Origin: Phycisphaeraceae bacterium
Lineage (GTDB): Bacteria > Planctomycetota > Phycisphaerae > Phycisphaerales > Phycisphaeraceae
Assembly (NCBI GenBank): GCA_020831765.1
Contig: JAFIFY010000136.1
Span: forward strand, 1 to 64,000
DNA: 64,000 nucleotides
Direction: 5' to 3'
Each line of letters opens with the position of its first letter. Within the stretch, counting starts at the first letter, position 1. Shown in pieces: positions 19,801 to 27,712 of this stretch. Under the pieces are notes generated by a model. It made no database searches and was not told the origin of the DNA. It saw nothing but the letters and a program-made list of their open reading frames with translations. The position numbers and the translations under genes are program-made.

Positions 19801-20013
19801 CCAGGCACGGCCCCAGTCGTCGCCGCTTCGGCTCAACCAGAGCAGCAGCGCCCTGTCGCGATCGCCGCCCGGCTCATCGCCGATGAACAGTGCATCTTCG
19901 AGCACCAGATGAAACTCGTCGGTTTCACCGAGTCCCGCCATGGTCGCCAGGGTTGGCTGCGCTGCCACAAGGCCCAACGCGGCCGCAATGAATAGGATCC
20001 AAAATCGATACAT
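16864..20013 (-). CDS. large exported heparinase-II/III-like protein, copy 2
   Basis: 1049 residues from the ATG at 20013 (MYRFW); a longer reading to 20088 adds 25 residues before an obvious signal peptide (ILFIAAALGLVAAQ). Order of parts: signal 1-20, beta module about 35-145, HPRLLFR at 165-171 opening a helical toroid region, a beta insert near 330-520 (MPREWIFVGGFQPRH), then a C-terminal sandwich ending DGTRIVFE. Copy 1 ends NRIVME, and the two align through most of their lengths with many gaps, indicating an old duplication. Predicted exported polysaccharide lyase or an inactive relative; substrate unknown. It follows the quinoprotein-like gene by 128 bp on the same strand. Confidence 0.68.
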   Translation of the reverse strand: MYRFWILFIAAALGLVAAQPTLATMAGLGETDEFHLVLEDALFIGDEPGGDRDRALLLWLSRSGDDWGRAWGLAGNFNRSHHTGLVTASKAEGDSLSLTVQMNIQGDAWVRGGRAIYEVTLSPAENGGYEGRFESTFRDQPIHGRATGYWLPRQEAGKSVKAGEHPRLLFRKGDLPELRQRMETPLGRAAMERMNTAAGLAMKYQLTGDRDYADQARALTVKHMEDTNSGSKGVRSRVWGWRLEQVALAYDMSYDAWDEDFRKQVEAYILDWGNRLMDNPSFLHGEIQWHMASTYPGTIYYGAAMGALAILGEQGPEPQKPAAPLAMNEEDPNVSPDADYKPGKGVPVLAFDSDEMPREWIFVGGFQPRHTDHLGDLGGVAKARPEVGTMARHEGKTAEFKVMAENHLWKGRHTGGRTKLNITTAINREYHSKSYFFTVIRNDRARWVRLRTDSDAVVYLSGVRLRENDYFRIEPGLYPMMVQVGIGVTNPWGVIAMEPRLAEVSEEEAREGIEAARNRYEEQLTVWQHNHDEWRHSGGADVGFTRLFERTRMLMRLNYQQGIGAGGAQGSSVFPMGHEGPNKYATAYLNVMGRNVSGLNDVTHYLPFKMFSRIYRDDGEDLMQEIVGEPDLYIRNVYHETRDLTGDFFAAMFPIIPEEWQPAALWFWNRHLGVQGPGDAEKLVRSPGRTHGNYGDYDTHPIWVFVNYPMHMTPKHPAKGMPLTWSAPQFGYHGFRNNWDDPNGILVQAWANAYDAGAATRDNAGTFRVTGLGQHWSNPGAFHFGENLVFLPGAEINTGACGKVVYARTEQDGSGVLTIDMSDVYAGSSGNGPLYERYGSVRRPIAFADTGLSGLRSIGVDYSGKSGAPALIVIVDKITGVGKVDGVKNSLWAWQLDSGRRTIGRATDVTDGTRSDGVTWRGEVIEYRPGQVIGSGAQALDRDDCTVDGQRFRITGENGASLQGTFVEPGDVPMRFEERWQEVMRYKRNVSRIHSKSLFAEGEGKYFVVLTITKDGRHPEVTVQGEGLDARVRVGDRTVRFDGTRIVFE

Positions 20014-20141
20014 GACTGTTGTCCTGATGGGTCTTGAAAATAAAGTCAGGTCAAGGAAACTGGCCGCGGATTCAAGTTCATGGTTCACTTCTCACGGAGC
20101 GCGGCAACAAGCCACACTCTTGAATCACGTGGTTGAACGGG

Positions 20142-22904
20142 TCAGTCCAGCTTCCTCAGGTCGAAGGCGTAGATACCGTCGCCGCCGCGGACGATGAGGC
20201 GTCCGTCGACAATGGCGTCGCTAATTTGCGTGTGGTGATAGCCCCGGGAGGTGATGATGGGGATGTCCCAGACATCGCTGGTGCGGCGGAACTCATCGCC
20301 GGCATCGATCCAGCGATAGTTGTTGCGGTCAAACATCACCCGATCACCCATGCCGACGGGGAAGCTCATGCTGCCGAGACGGCCGAGGTCTGCCAGCATC
20401 TTGAACTCACCTGTTTTCAGGTTGACGCGGTAGAAGTGATCATGATCACTGCCCTCCTGACCAAAATTATAGGAGTGACCATTGTTAATCATCAACAGCC
20501 GTCGGCCGGTTTTGTCCTGTTTCTTTTCAAGCGTCCACAGGCGCTCAAGACGGTCGGCGTGGATGCGGAATCCGGCGAGGTGGTAGTCATCGCCATTCTC
20601 CGCCTCCACGATCGCGGTGAGGATGTCTCCCTCGACAGGAACCGGATAGGCACGGGGAATGCGTGCGACTTCCTTCTGCCAAAGCACTTTGCCTTGCGCG
20701 ACGGTCACGGCGCTCAGGGCCTCTTGATTGTGAACAATCACCACCGGCTCGCTATGGCCGCGCCACAGCGAGGGGGTGTTCTGGCTGGCGATCACACCGT
20801 CGGCCCGCCAGCGTTTCTCGCCGGTACTGGTGTCGATGGCGACGAGGTTGCCCCGAAAATCGGTGCCGACCAGCAACCCATCAATGACGATGCGGGTGCC
20901 GGCATGGAAGCTGCCGGCACCCGGCTGACTGTTTTCTCGCAGAGCTTCCGCTCGGTTCCGCTGCATCCCTTCGTAAAACCCGGGCAGTCCGGATTCCCAC
21001 AGGACTTGCCCGGTGTTGGCGTCCATCGCCCACAACTTTCCGGCGGATCCGACGGCGAAGACTTTGCCCTCACCCACGGAAACCGTCGAGCCGGGGGCTT
21101 CTTTCCAGGTGTTGTACAGGTTCAGCCCCGTCTGCTCGAAGCGCTGCTTCCATAGCGTGGCGCCGGTTTCGAGGTCGATGCAGATCACCACATCATCGGC
21201 AAGGATCTTCCACGATTCGTCGAGCTGACGACGGTAGCTGCTGGCAACACTCTGAGCGGTGGAGGCCTCGCCGGACGGCTCGTAGTAATGGAGATAGACC
21301 TTGCCGTCGTAAACCACCGGCGATCCGGCGCCACCCCCGGGGCCGCCCCGCAGGTTTCGGCCAATGTTGCTGGTGCCGTATCGCTGAATCTGTGATCGGG
21401 CCGGCGGGGTTCGTTCACTCTTCCACAGCATGCGAGCCCGAGAAAAATCCTCAATGAGGGGGGTGTTGGTGTCCGCCGCGCTCATCGAGTGCTTGGGTCC
21501 ATGCCAGGTCGGCCAGTCCACTTTCGGCGCTGGATTGGCCGCACGCAGTTCCTCGACAGGAACTTGCCGACCGGTGACCGCGCCGCCTGCGCTGCGCGTT
21601 CGGTCGATTCGCACTTCGTATTCGCCGGTGCTGTTGCCATCGTCAACGCGAAGGTCGAATTTGTAGGCGTGCTCCTTGTTGCCCCATTCTTCCGGATAGG
21701 CGGGATTATTCGGATCGATCAGCAGCGAGCCGTGCAGGCGGTCGCCCTCGAGACTGACCTCTGAATCAAGGGTTGCAGTAGGGAAATTGACCCCGCCGCC
21801 GCGGTAGATAGGCTCGATCAGTGCGCTGGCCAGTTGCCCATCCTTCATCTCGAACACCGCAGTCACCTCCCGATCCATGCCTTGCGACGGTTTGAACGTG
21901 ATGCGATGAACGGCATTGGCAGGGTCAGTGGCACCGGCGTTAACGAGTTGGGCATGCCCATCGACCTTGTGAGTGGTCTCGCGTGTGCCATGGTAGCCAT
22001 GGGGTCGCTCGTGATACACCGTTGTACTGCCCTCGATCATGTTGTGCTCGACCTCGGCCTCGAAGTCAAAACGATATACCCCACTCCAGGGATAGCTAGC
22101 CTCGATGTCGATGGTCACCTTTCCCTTGATCCGCTTGCCGTCAAAGCTCACCTCGGCGTCAATCTCATCCCGAAGCCTCCAAGGATTACCGCGGACCGGG
22201 GTGGCATCGATCGACACCAGTTCATCGCCTTTGATCACGATATCGAGATACACCTCACGTTGCCAGTTGGCCGAGGGGCCGCGCAGCGGTTGCCCCATGT
22301 TGATGCGGAACCGCACAGGCTTGTCAGTCCGGATGGCCGCCTCTAAAGTCCCTTCGGCCGGTCCGGAGTATTCATCGCCGGATCGCAGGAAACGGATTTG
22401 ATCCATCGTCACCACCGGTGTGTCATGGTCGAGCGTCTCGTCCGTAAAGATGTAGAAGCCGTGACCATAGGCGTGTCCAAGCTCCAGCCCGTAGCGGGTC
22501 TCGTGCTTGCCGGTGATCCTGCCGGACTCATCCACGACGGCGTCGATTTCAATACTGAGGAAGCGGTTGTTTCGACGGCCGCGGACAAACGTGACATCCA
22601 CGAGACCGCGGATGGCCCCGTCACGCAGGGAAAGCTGCGACAAACTCACGTGGCTCGATACCGTTCGGCCATCCACTTCGGCCCAGCCCTGCAGAAACCG
22701 GCCGTCCTGATAGTTCAGGTGAAGCGTCATCGCCCCCCCGGCGGCAAGATCGGTTTCAGTGAGGGTGATGACGAAGCGCTGAAAATCTTCGGGCAGGTGC
22801 TCCGCCCCGGCGGACATGGCCGGACGAGAACAGGCCGCGGTTGTGATCGTCAGGAGAACAAGTGCTAAAAGCGCGGGTACTGCTCGCGATTTCGGGGTGG
22901 CCAT
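20142..22904 (-). CDS. PQQ-like beta-propeller lipoprotein with three beta modules
   Basis: 920 residues. An N-terminal signal ends in a lipobox TAAC (Cys25), so the mature protein should be lipid-anchored. Residues about 88-136, 247-295 and 378-430 are three copies of a beta-rich module also seen once in each heparinase-like protein downstream. From about 465 (WPTWHGP) to the end is a quinoprotein-type propeller with repeat features such as GKVYLHYYEP, LETGATLWKQRF, MDANTGQVLWESG and STGEKRWRADGV. Such propellers in planctomycetes are usually binding or assembly platforms rather than dehydrogenases. It is the first gene of the minus-strand set, preceded by a 553 bp gene-free region that probably holds the promoter. 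Confidence 0.8.
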   Translation of the reverse strand: MATPKSRAVPALLALVLLTITTAACSRPAMSAGAEHLPEDFQRFVITLTETDLAAGGAMTLHLNYQDGRFLQGWAEVDGRTVSSHVSLSQLSLRDGAIRGLVDVTFVRGRRNNRFLSIEIDAVVDESGRITGKHETRYGLELGHAYGHGFYIFTDETLDHDTPVVTMDQIRFLRSGDEYSGPAEGTLEAAIRTDKPVRFRINMGQPLRGPSANWQREVYLDIVIKGDELVSIDATPVRGNPWRLRDEIDAEVSFDGKRIKGKVTIDIEASYPWSGVYRFDFEAEVEHNMIEGSTTVYHERPHGYHGTRETTHKVDGHAQLVNAGATDPANAVHRITFKPSQGMDREVTAVFEMKDGQLASALIEPIYRGGGVNFPTATLDSEVSLEGDRLHGSLLIDPNNPAYPEEWGNKEHAYKFDLRVDDGNSTGEYEVRIDRTRSAGGAVTGRQVPVEELRAANPAPKVDWPTWHGPKHSMSAADTNTPLIEDFSRARMLWKSERTPPARSQIQRYGTSNIGRNLRGGPGGGAGSPVVYDGKVYLHYYEPSGEASTAQSVASSYRRQLDESWKILADDVVICIDLETGATLWKQRFEQTGLNLYNTWKEAPGSTVSVGEGKVFAVGSAGKLWAMDANTGQVLWESGLPGFYEGMQRNRAEALRENSQPGAGSFHAGTRIVIDGLLVGTDFRGNLVAIDTSTGEKRWRADGVIASQNTPSLWRGHSEPVVIVHNQEALSAVTVAQGKVLWQKEVARIPRAYPVPVEGDILTAIVEAENGDDYHLAGFRIHADRLERLWTLEKKQDKTGRRLLMINNGHSYNFGQEGSDHDHFYRVNLKTGEFKMLADLGRLGSMSFPVGMGDRVMFDRNNYRWIDAGDEFRRTSDVWDIPIITSRGYHHTQISDAIVDGRLIVRGGDGIYAFDLRKLD

Positions 22905-23457
22905 TGTGCTGTTCCTTTCAGTCTCAGGGAGTCGATGGTTCTACGGATCAATCGTGTAATGGGTTCCGTTGAGTTCCGGGCAACGGGCAGCCCACCGGTC
23001 AGCCAGGGCGTTTAAACATATTGTCGTGAGGGATCGTGATTCGCATCAGCCGTAATCCGCCCCCGTCGCTTTAGGCCAGTCTGAGCCGTGTGCCGCCTTC
23101 GCATGGAATAAGAGAGTGCGTCCGGCTCGCATAAGGTTAAAGCGTCGGGGAAAAAGTAAAAAAATCGGCATACGGTGCTATAGCGACACGGATCCCCATG
23201 CGCGGGTCGGGTTGGCAAGCGGCCTGCGTGGGCCTATCACGGACCGCGAAAAGAACCCGGCATATCGCCACGCTCTCGAATGGTTCGATGTATGGAGTTC
23301 TGTTTGGGTCATGATAAAAGAGCGTTCCGCGCATTGCCCTATTGCATGGTGGTCGAGTTCGTGACGAATTTTCACATATATCAGGGTCGGATCAGGCAAT
23401 TCTTCCGCACGGTGTCGGGAATCACGTCATAGTGGTCGCGGCGGCGTCAGCATTTCA
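22905..23457. other. 553 bp gene-free region upstream of the exported-protein set
   Basis: No convincing gene in any frame. It separates the pseudopilin gene (ending at 23458) from the quinoprotein-like gene (starting at 22904), so it should hold the end of one transcript and the promoter of the other. An A-rich patch at about 23149-23163 reads as a T-run on the minus strand and could belong to a terminator, but I see no strong hairpin. The 21-bp direct-repeat operator found three times elsewhere is not present; only an ATCATGAC fragment at about 23309-23316 (minus strand) resembles it. Confidence 0.5.
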
Positions 23458-24174
23458 TCAATCGGCTTGCTCCAGTGTGTCCAGGACCTGGTTGAAGTGG
23501 AACCAGTTGCCGCTGGCAACCTGTCCTCCGGCATGCATAATCGTGTCCAGCGCTTCCTGGCTGATGACAAAGCGAGCACTGCCATCGCCAGATAAGACGC
23601 TCCATCCCGGCGCCTCGATGTGCGATGTGGCCTCGGGCGAGTGGATGACATCGGTGATGAGGATGCGGCCCGGTTCAAGATCGCGCATCGTCTGATAGGT
23701 GCGCGGCACGCCGCGCCGTTCCTGGCGAGGATTGAAGTAGTAGCTCAGTCGAATCCCCGTGTCGCCGAACCCGGGCGGCCTGGCCAACTTCGGCCACGGT
23801 TCATAGTCCTTGAGTGTGAAGCCGACGGTATTGAAGCTGGGGCAGTACAGCACCCGTGGTTCGGTCAGATGCCCGCTCTCCCACATGTGGCCGAGATTGC
23901 GCGGCCCATCGCGGTGATGATGCCACCAGTATGCTTCATGCGGATTATTGAGCGAATCATCCGGCGTATGGCGGATATGCGGCAGACGGCCTTTATGGTC
24001 CTGGGCAAAGGCCAGGACCGCGATGCCCTGTTGATGGACGTTGGAAAGGCACTTCACTCGCTGGGCCGCGACCCTGATCCCAGCGAGGGCCGGCAACAGG
24101 AGTCCGATCAGAAGGGCGATGATGGAGATGGCGACGAGTAGTTCGATCAGCGTGAAGCCTCGTGCACGTGCCAT
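23458..24174 (-). CDS. pseudopilin-like protein with type II/IV N-terminal methylation motif
   Basis: 238 residues from the ATG at 24174. It begins MARARGFTLIELLVAISII, the prepilin peptidase site (G before F, Glu at +5) followed by a long hydrophobic helix. The remainder (CPSFNTVGF, SYYFNPRQ, SGDGSARFV) resembles the planctomycete/verrucomicrobial pseudopilin-like family related to DUF1559, often present in many copies per genome. These are exported and processed by the type II secretion/type IV pilus peptidase, but their role is not defined. It lies 179 bp downstream of a PEP-CTERM gene on the same strand, and is probably expressed with it from the operator-bearing promoter near 25.3 kb. 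Confidence 0.85.
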   Translation of the reverse strand: MARARGFTLIELLVAISIIALLIGLLLPALAGIRVAAQRVKCLSNVHQQGIAVLAFAQDHKGRLPHIRHTPDDSLNNPHEAYWWHHHRDGPRNLGHMWESGHLTEPRVLYCPSFNTVGFTLKDYEPWPKLARPPGFGDTGIRLSYYFNPRQERRGVPRTYQTMRDLEPGRILITDVIHSPEATSHIEAPGWSVLSGDGSARFVISQEALDTIMHAGGQVASGNWFHFNQVLDTLEQAD

Positions 24175-24353
24175 GGGGCTTCCTTGGATGCCCAGAGGAT
24201 CAGTGGTTGTCCCACCGGTAGGTTCCGGGTTCGGACTCAAAGGCGGGTGGCCGCCCGCGGGGCTGGCCGGAAAAGGAACCAGCCAAGTGGTAACCTGGCT
24301 GGCTCGGGGTGCATATTTATGCGTCAGTGGCCGGCATGGATCGGTCCTGTTCG

Positions 24354-25199
24354 TCACGCCCTCCGCCGCGTCAGCATGAGCAGGCCGCCCAGCCCCAAGA
24401 GCGCCAGCGAAGCGGGCTCGGGGATGTAGGTGACCTCAAGGTTGTCGATGGTGAAGTTCGTGCTCCGATTTTGGATGCCGAACCAGATTTCGTCGATCTC
24501 GATCGCGGACGTGGCCGTGATGGTGTGATCGAAGCTGCCCAGATCACGCGGTCCGTGGACGCCGCTGAGGCGCATCTCAGTCGCACTGATCCGCTCGACC
24601 CGGAACGTGGCCTGATTGCGCTCATCATCGAGCAGCAGATCCGATCCGATGTTAGGGGTGCCGGGGGCTGTGCTGGTGGCGTAGAAGTGGTTGGTGCCCA
24701 CAACAGCGTCCACGTTGAGCCTGGAGTTCATGTCGTCGCCGGGTGAGTCGGCCTGGTTGTACCCCGAAAGGAAGTACCCCACGGCATCGGCGTCAACGGC
24801 CGCCCCCTGGAAGAACCCGTAGCGCAGCACGCGGTTGCCTCGGGTATGACCCTCGGTGGTGAAGTCGAATGTCATCTGGATGAAATCGCCGACATTGGCC
24901 AGTGAGATCGTCTGGGGCAGCGCTGCAGTGATGTAAATGCTGCCACTGCCATCGCCGAGGTGCAGGGCGCCGTCATCCAGCGTGCCGACAGACAGCGTAT
25001 GGCTGCTGGTTGCGGTCGCCGGGCCGTAGTCGAGGGTTGACTTCAAGACCCCGTTGTCCATCACGGCGTTGGTAAAGTCATCGGTGAACAGCACGGCACC
25101 ATGGGCCGGGCCGACACCACCCATGAGCGGCATGGCCAGCAGTCCGGCGAAAGCGCCCATCACGAGACATTTCGAGTTCGTTGCCTTTTTCATGTTCAT
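24354..25199 (-). CDS. PEP-CTERM sorting-domain protein
   Basis: 281 residues from the ATG at 25199 (or 25193); longer readings to 25307 lack coding character. Signal peptide about 1-30 (FAGLLAMPLMGGVGPAHG). The body is beta-rich (jelly-roll-like, LFTDDFTNAVMDNGVLKS) and may bind carbohydrate. The C-terminus is a textbook PEP-CTERM tail: IPEPASLALLGLGGLL followed by a basic end (TRRRA), which exosortase systems recognise. The exosortase is not in this window. Operator copy B lies 139 bp upstream of the start. It is followed by the pseudopilin gene in the same direction. Confidence 0.85.
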   Translation of the reverse strand: MNMKKATNSKCLVMGAFAGLLAMPLMGGVGPAHGAVLFTDDFTNAVMDNGVLKSTLDYGPATATSSHTLSVGTLDDGALHLGDGSGSIYITAALPQTISLANVGDFIQMTFDFTTEGHTRGNRVLRYGFFQGAAVDADAVGYFLSGYNQADSPGDDMNSRLNVDAVVGTNHFYATSTAPGTPNIGSDLLLDDERNQATFRVERISATEMRLSGVHGPRDLGSFDHTITATSAIEIDEIWFGIQNRSTNFTIDNLEVTYIPEPASLALLGLGGLLMLTRRRA

Positions 25200-25527
25200 C
25201 CTCTTTTCTCCCGAACGGGAAGCTCCTTTGGACGCGCTCCCCCGATGAGAGCGCATATCGCGGCAGTCGAGCCGAGTGGCTCGCGGATTCACCGCATCAA
25301 GAAACATACCCGGTGCTTAAGTATTTGGATAGTCAAAACGTGTCAAAATATGATCACAGCGTGCCAAATGGATCGAGTTTCTTTTTGGCTGGTTACCAGA
25401 TGGCGTTAAACCACCGTCGTCCGGCGCAGATGCGGCAAGGGGATGTGCCGGGACTTCCACGTCACCAGCCTACGTCGGTGCGCACCGATACGGGTTTGAT
25501 CCGATCGGTTCGTGTTGCCGCGCTGAT
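25200..25527. other. intergenic region carrying operator copy B
   Basis: 328 bp between the GH67-like gene (ends 25528) and a PEP-CTERM gene (starts 25199), both minus strand. Besides operator B it is AT-richer than its surroundings around 25300-25390, as expected for a promoter. A TTGACT on the minus strand at about 25332-25337 is a possible -35 element without a well-spaced -10. No gene is supported. Confidence 0.5.
25339..25366 (-). promoter_or_regulatory. operator copy B (direct repeat at 21 bp)
   Basis: CGTGTCA at 25339-25345 and CGTGCCA at 25360-25366 lie 21 bp apart, with an AT-rich centre containing ATATGATCA. Copies A (32698-32725) and C (27679-27706) share both half-sites and the centre. 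A two-turn direct repeat is typical for AraC-family activators. Copy B lies 139 bp upstream of the PEP-CTERM gene starting at 25199. Confidence 0.75.
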
Positions 25528-27369
25528 TTACTCGACTTCGAGAGGGAACGTCTTGCCGCCCATGCCGGTTTCGAATCCGCGGGTGCGTTCCGGCCAGCCT
25601 TCCTCGACGATCCATCGCCAGTAGCGATCGGCGGTCTGGGCATCGCTGATCCATTCCCACTGCCCGGTTGGCGGCTTGATGGGATAGTCGCGGATCTCCT
25701 GGGCCACCTGCTTCATCCGCAGCAGGCCCTGGCGCGTGGTCTGTGTGACAAACTCCGTCTGGTGCTCCCCGCCGCGGCACCATGTTCGAAAGCCCCAGTA
25801 CGCCGCGGCGGCGCCTCGATACAGCCGCGCGGTGAGCAGGGTGTGATTGAAGTGGTGGTATAGCGACTCGTAATCCTCGTCTGAAAGATGCGGTCGGGCC
25901 TGCCGGATGTGATCAAGCGACCGCTCGGCCAGATCGACACCGTGCTCCTTCTGCGTGATGATGTGGCGGAGATACTGCTCGTTCATCCGCTCAACTTCCG
26001 TCAGCCAGCCGGCCTCGACGACATCGGGGATTTCCGAGAGGTGGGCCCCGCCCCGCTTGGCCCAGGGCGGTGCGATGTGGTCGATGACATCCTTCCAGTA
26101 GTGAAACTCGCGGTCCACGCCGTGGCCGACCCTGGCGATGGGCGGATCGATCCATTTGCCTGAAACATGGCGGGCATAGCTGGAGCGATACGGATCAAAG
26201 TCCATTCGCGAATGATCGGCCACGTTGGTGCCGAGCGTATACATGGTCGCGGTGACGATATCGAAGGCGTTTTCGAACGCCGCGCGGACATGCGGGTAGG
26301 CCGCTTCACCGTAATGCTCGACGATGAACTCCCGATAGATACGATCCGCATCCACACTTCGGTCTTCGAAGTATCGCTTCAGCGCCAGGAGGTTGATCTC
26401 GGACGGGCGGTCGATGATGCGCGTATCGCCGTATCGGTCGGTGCGGGCCACATAGCCGACGATGTGATCGCGCTGAAGGAAATCACGCCAGCGGTCCAGG
26501 ATGTACCCTGGCCAGGTGTTGGCGATCATGCCCTGACCGTTGAACTCGCCGGCGGTATCGAACTCGACGATCGTCGGCCGGGGGATCGCGCCGGCGAAGC
26601 GATTACTCGGATGCGTCAGGAAGAAATCATGGGGCGATTCCTTCATCATGAGGCGGATCTCCGGCCGCTCGTACAGCTCGATCGCCCCGACGATGTTCTC
26701 ATACTCCGCATCATCGTAGGAGAATGTGCGGGCGTAGAGATTGAGTCCCCGTTCACCGATGACCACATCCGCGACGGCGTTGACGGCCGCGGCGAGCTTC
26801 TCCTGGTTGGTGAGCATCTTCTCCGAATGCTGGCGCTCGACGCGAGCGCCGGTTTCGATGAAGGTCAGGATCAGGCCCTGGATGTTGGGAGCCTTGTCGA
26901 GCATCTGGCGATAGTCATCCTTGAACCACGCCCAGAATTCGGGGTTATCCAGGTCGATCGTGCGATTCGGGCCGGTTCGAAACCGCTCGGGGTAGTAACC
27001 AAGGCCATAAAGCGTCCGGTCCCAGAGCACCACCTCCTGGATGCCGGCCTCGTGCGCGGCCTCGGTCATTCGTTGAGCCAGCTCGAGCCGACGCGGATCA
27101 CGCACGTGACGCAGGTCGTGGATCACGTGATGAGAAATCTGCAGGTGATTGATGTCGTACGCCGGTGCCCGCTCGATCACACGAAGGCCGTCCGGCAGAC
27201 TGTCGGAAAGGATGGTCCACCCGCGAACAGGTTGACCCTTGGCCAGCGGTGCGGGTTTGAAGGGTGCCTCGGCCGGAGTTGCGCGGCAGCCGGAGGACAG
27301 AGGAGCAAGCATCAGCAGCATGAGCATAACCAGGTAAGAGAAGGAAAGCGGGTACGGCCTGATCGGCAT
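25528..27369 (-). CDS. exported lipoprotein resembling GH67 alpha-glucuronidase
   Basis: 613 residues. The signal peptide ends in SSGC (Cys28), a good lipobox. The body looks like a (beta/alpha)8 glycosidase. The segments MMKESPHDFFLTHPSNRFAG, VEFDTAGEFNGQGM and the following WPGYILDRW region resemble in order the GH67 alpha-glucuronidase pattern (IKNGPxDF, LEFQxTQEYxGQ, then the catalytic-half helices), which removes 4-O-methyl-glucuronate from xylan oligosaccharides. Two candidate acids are Glu and Asp in IVEFDTAGEF, but catalytic identity is not established. GH115 or an unassigned family is possible. It is divergent from the XylR-like regulator gene, with operator copy C between. Confidence 0.55.
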   Translation of the reverse strand: MPIRPYPLSFSYLVMLMLLMLAPLSSGCRATPAEAPFKPAPLAKGQPVRGWTILSDSLPDGLRVIERAPAYDINHLQISHHVIHDLRHVRDPRRLELAQRMTEAAHEAGIQEVVLWDRTLYGLGYYPERFRTGPNRTIDLDNPEFWAWFKDDYRQMLDKAPNIQGLILTFIETGARVERQHSEKMLTNQEKLAAAVNAVADVVIGERGLNLYARTFSYDDAEYENIVGAIELYERPEIRLMMKESPHDFFLTHPSNRFAGAIPRPTIVEFDTAGEFNGQGMIANTWPGYILDRWRDFLQRDHIVGYVARTDRYGDTRIIDRPSEINLLALKRYFEDRSVDADRIYREFIVEHYGEAAYPHVRAAFENAFDIVTATMYTLGTNVADHSRMDFDPYRSSYARHVSGKWIDPPIARVGHGVDREFHYWKDVIDHIAPPWAKRGGAHLSEIPDVVEAGWLTEVERMNEQYLRHIITQKEHGVDLAERSLDHIRQARPHLSDEDYESLYHHFNHTLLTARLYRGAAAAYWGFRTWCRGGEHQTEFVTQTTRQGLLRMKQVAQEIRDYPIKPPTGQWEWISDAQTADRYWRWIVEEGWPERTRGFETGMGGKTFPLEVE

Positions 27370-27712
27370 TTTCGAGTTTCCAGAGTTGTTGGTGAAGTTC
27401 GTCAGTTGGGTAACCCTTCAGGTCCAGTGGTGACGGCGTCCCGGGTTGTGCGCGGCGATGCCGCCGCTGGCACAGATCGTGTCCGTGAGCACCAAGGGAG
27501 CGGCGCGGCGACGCCGAGGCCCCGGAGGGCACGCGGTTCCTGAGCAACCGCCACCCGGAGACGATCGCATGGGTGGCGCCAGGTTGGGCGGTGTGGATCG
27601 CTGGCACTGGCCGACTCATCCACCTCCAGTTCTCGCCACGGCATATTACCGTCTCCCGCAGGCCGCGGCATGGCGGAGCGTGCCACAATATGATCATGGC
27701 ATGCCAGGCCCA
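27370..27712. other. divergent region between GH67-like gene and regulator, with operator copy C
   Basis: 343 bp without a supported gene. It should contain the promoters for the regulator (plus strand, ATG 27713) and for the lipoprotein (minus strand, ATG 27369). Operator copy C sits at its right edge, directly before the regulator start. The rest is GC-rich and shows no clear -35/-10 pair. Confidence 0.5.
27679..27706. promoter_or_regulatory. operator copy C, next to the regulator start codon
   Basis: CGTGCCA at 27679-27685 and CATGCCA at 27700-27706, 21 bp apart, with the same AT-rich centre as copies A and B. It ends 6 bp before the ATG at 27713; another ATG, at 27701, lies inside the second half-site. 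Its place suggests autoregulation of the XylR-like gene and possible control of the divergent lipoprotein gene 309 bp away. Confidence 0.75.

Noticed and set aside
23300-23330. fourth operator copy in the 23.3 kb intergenic region
   Set aside because: Only ATCATGAC matches; the CGTGCCA half-sites and the 21-bp spacing are missing.
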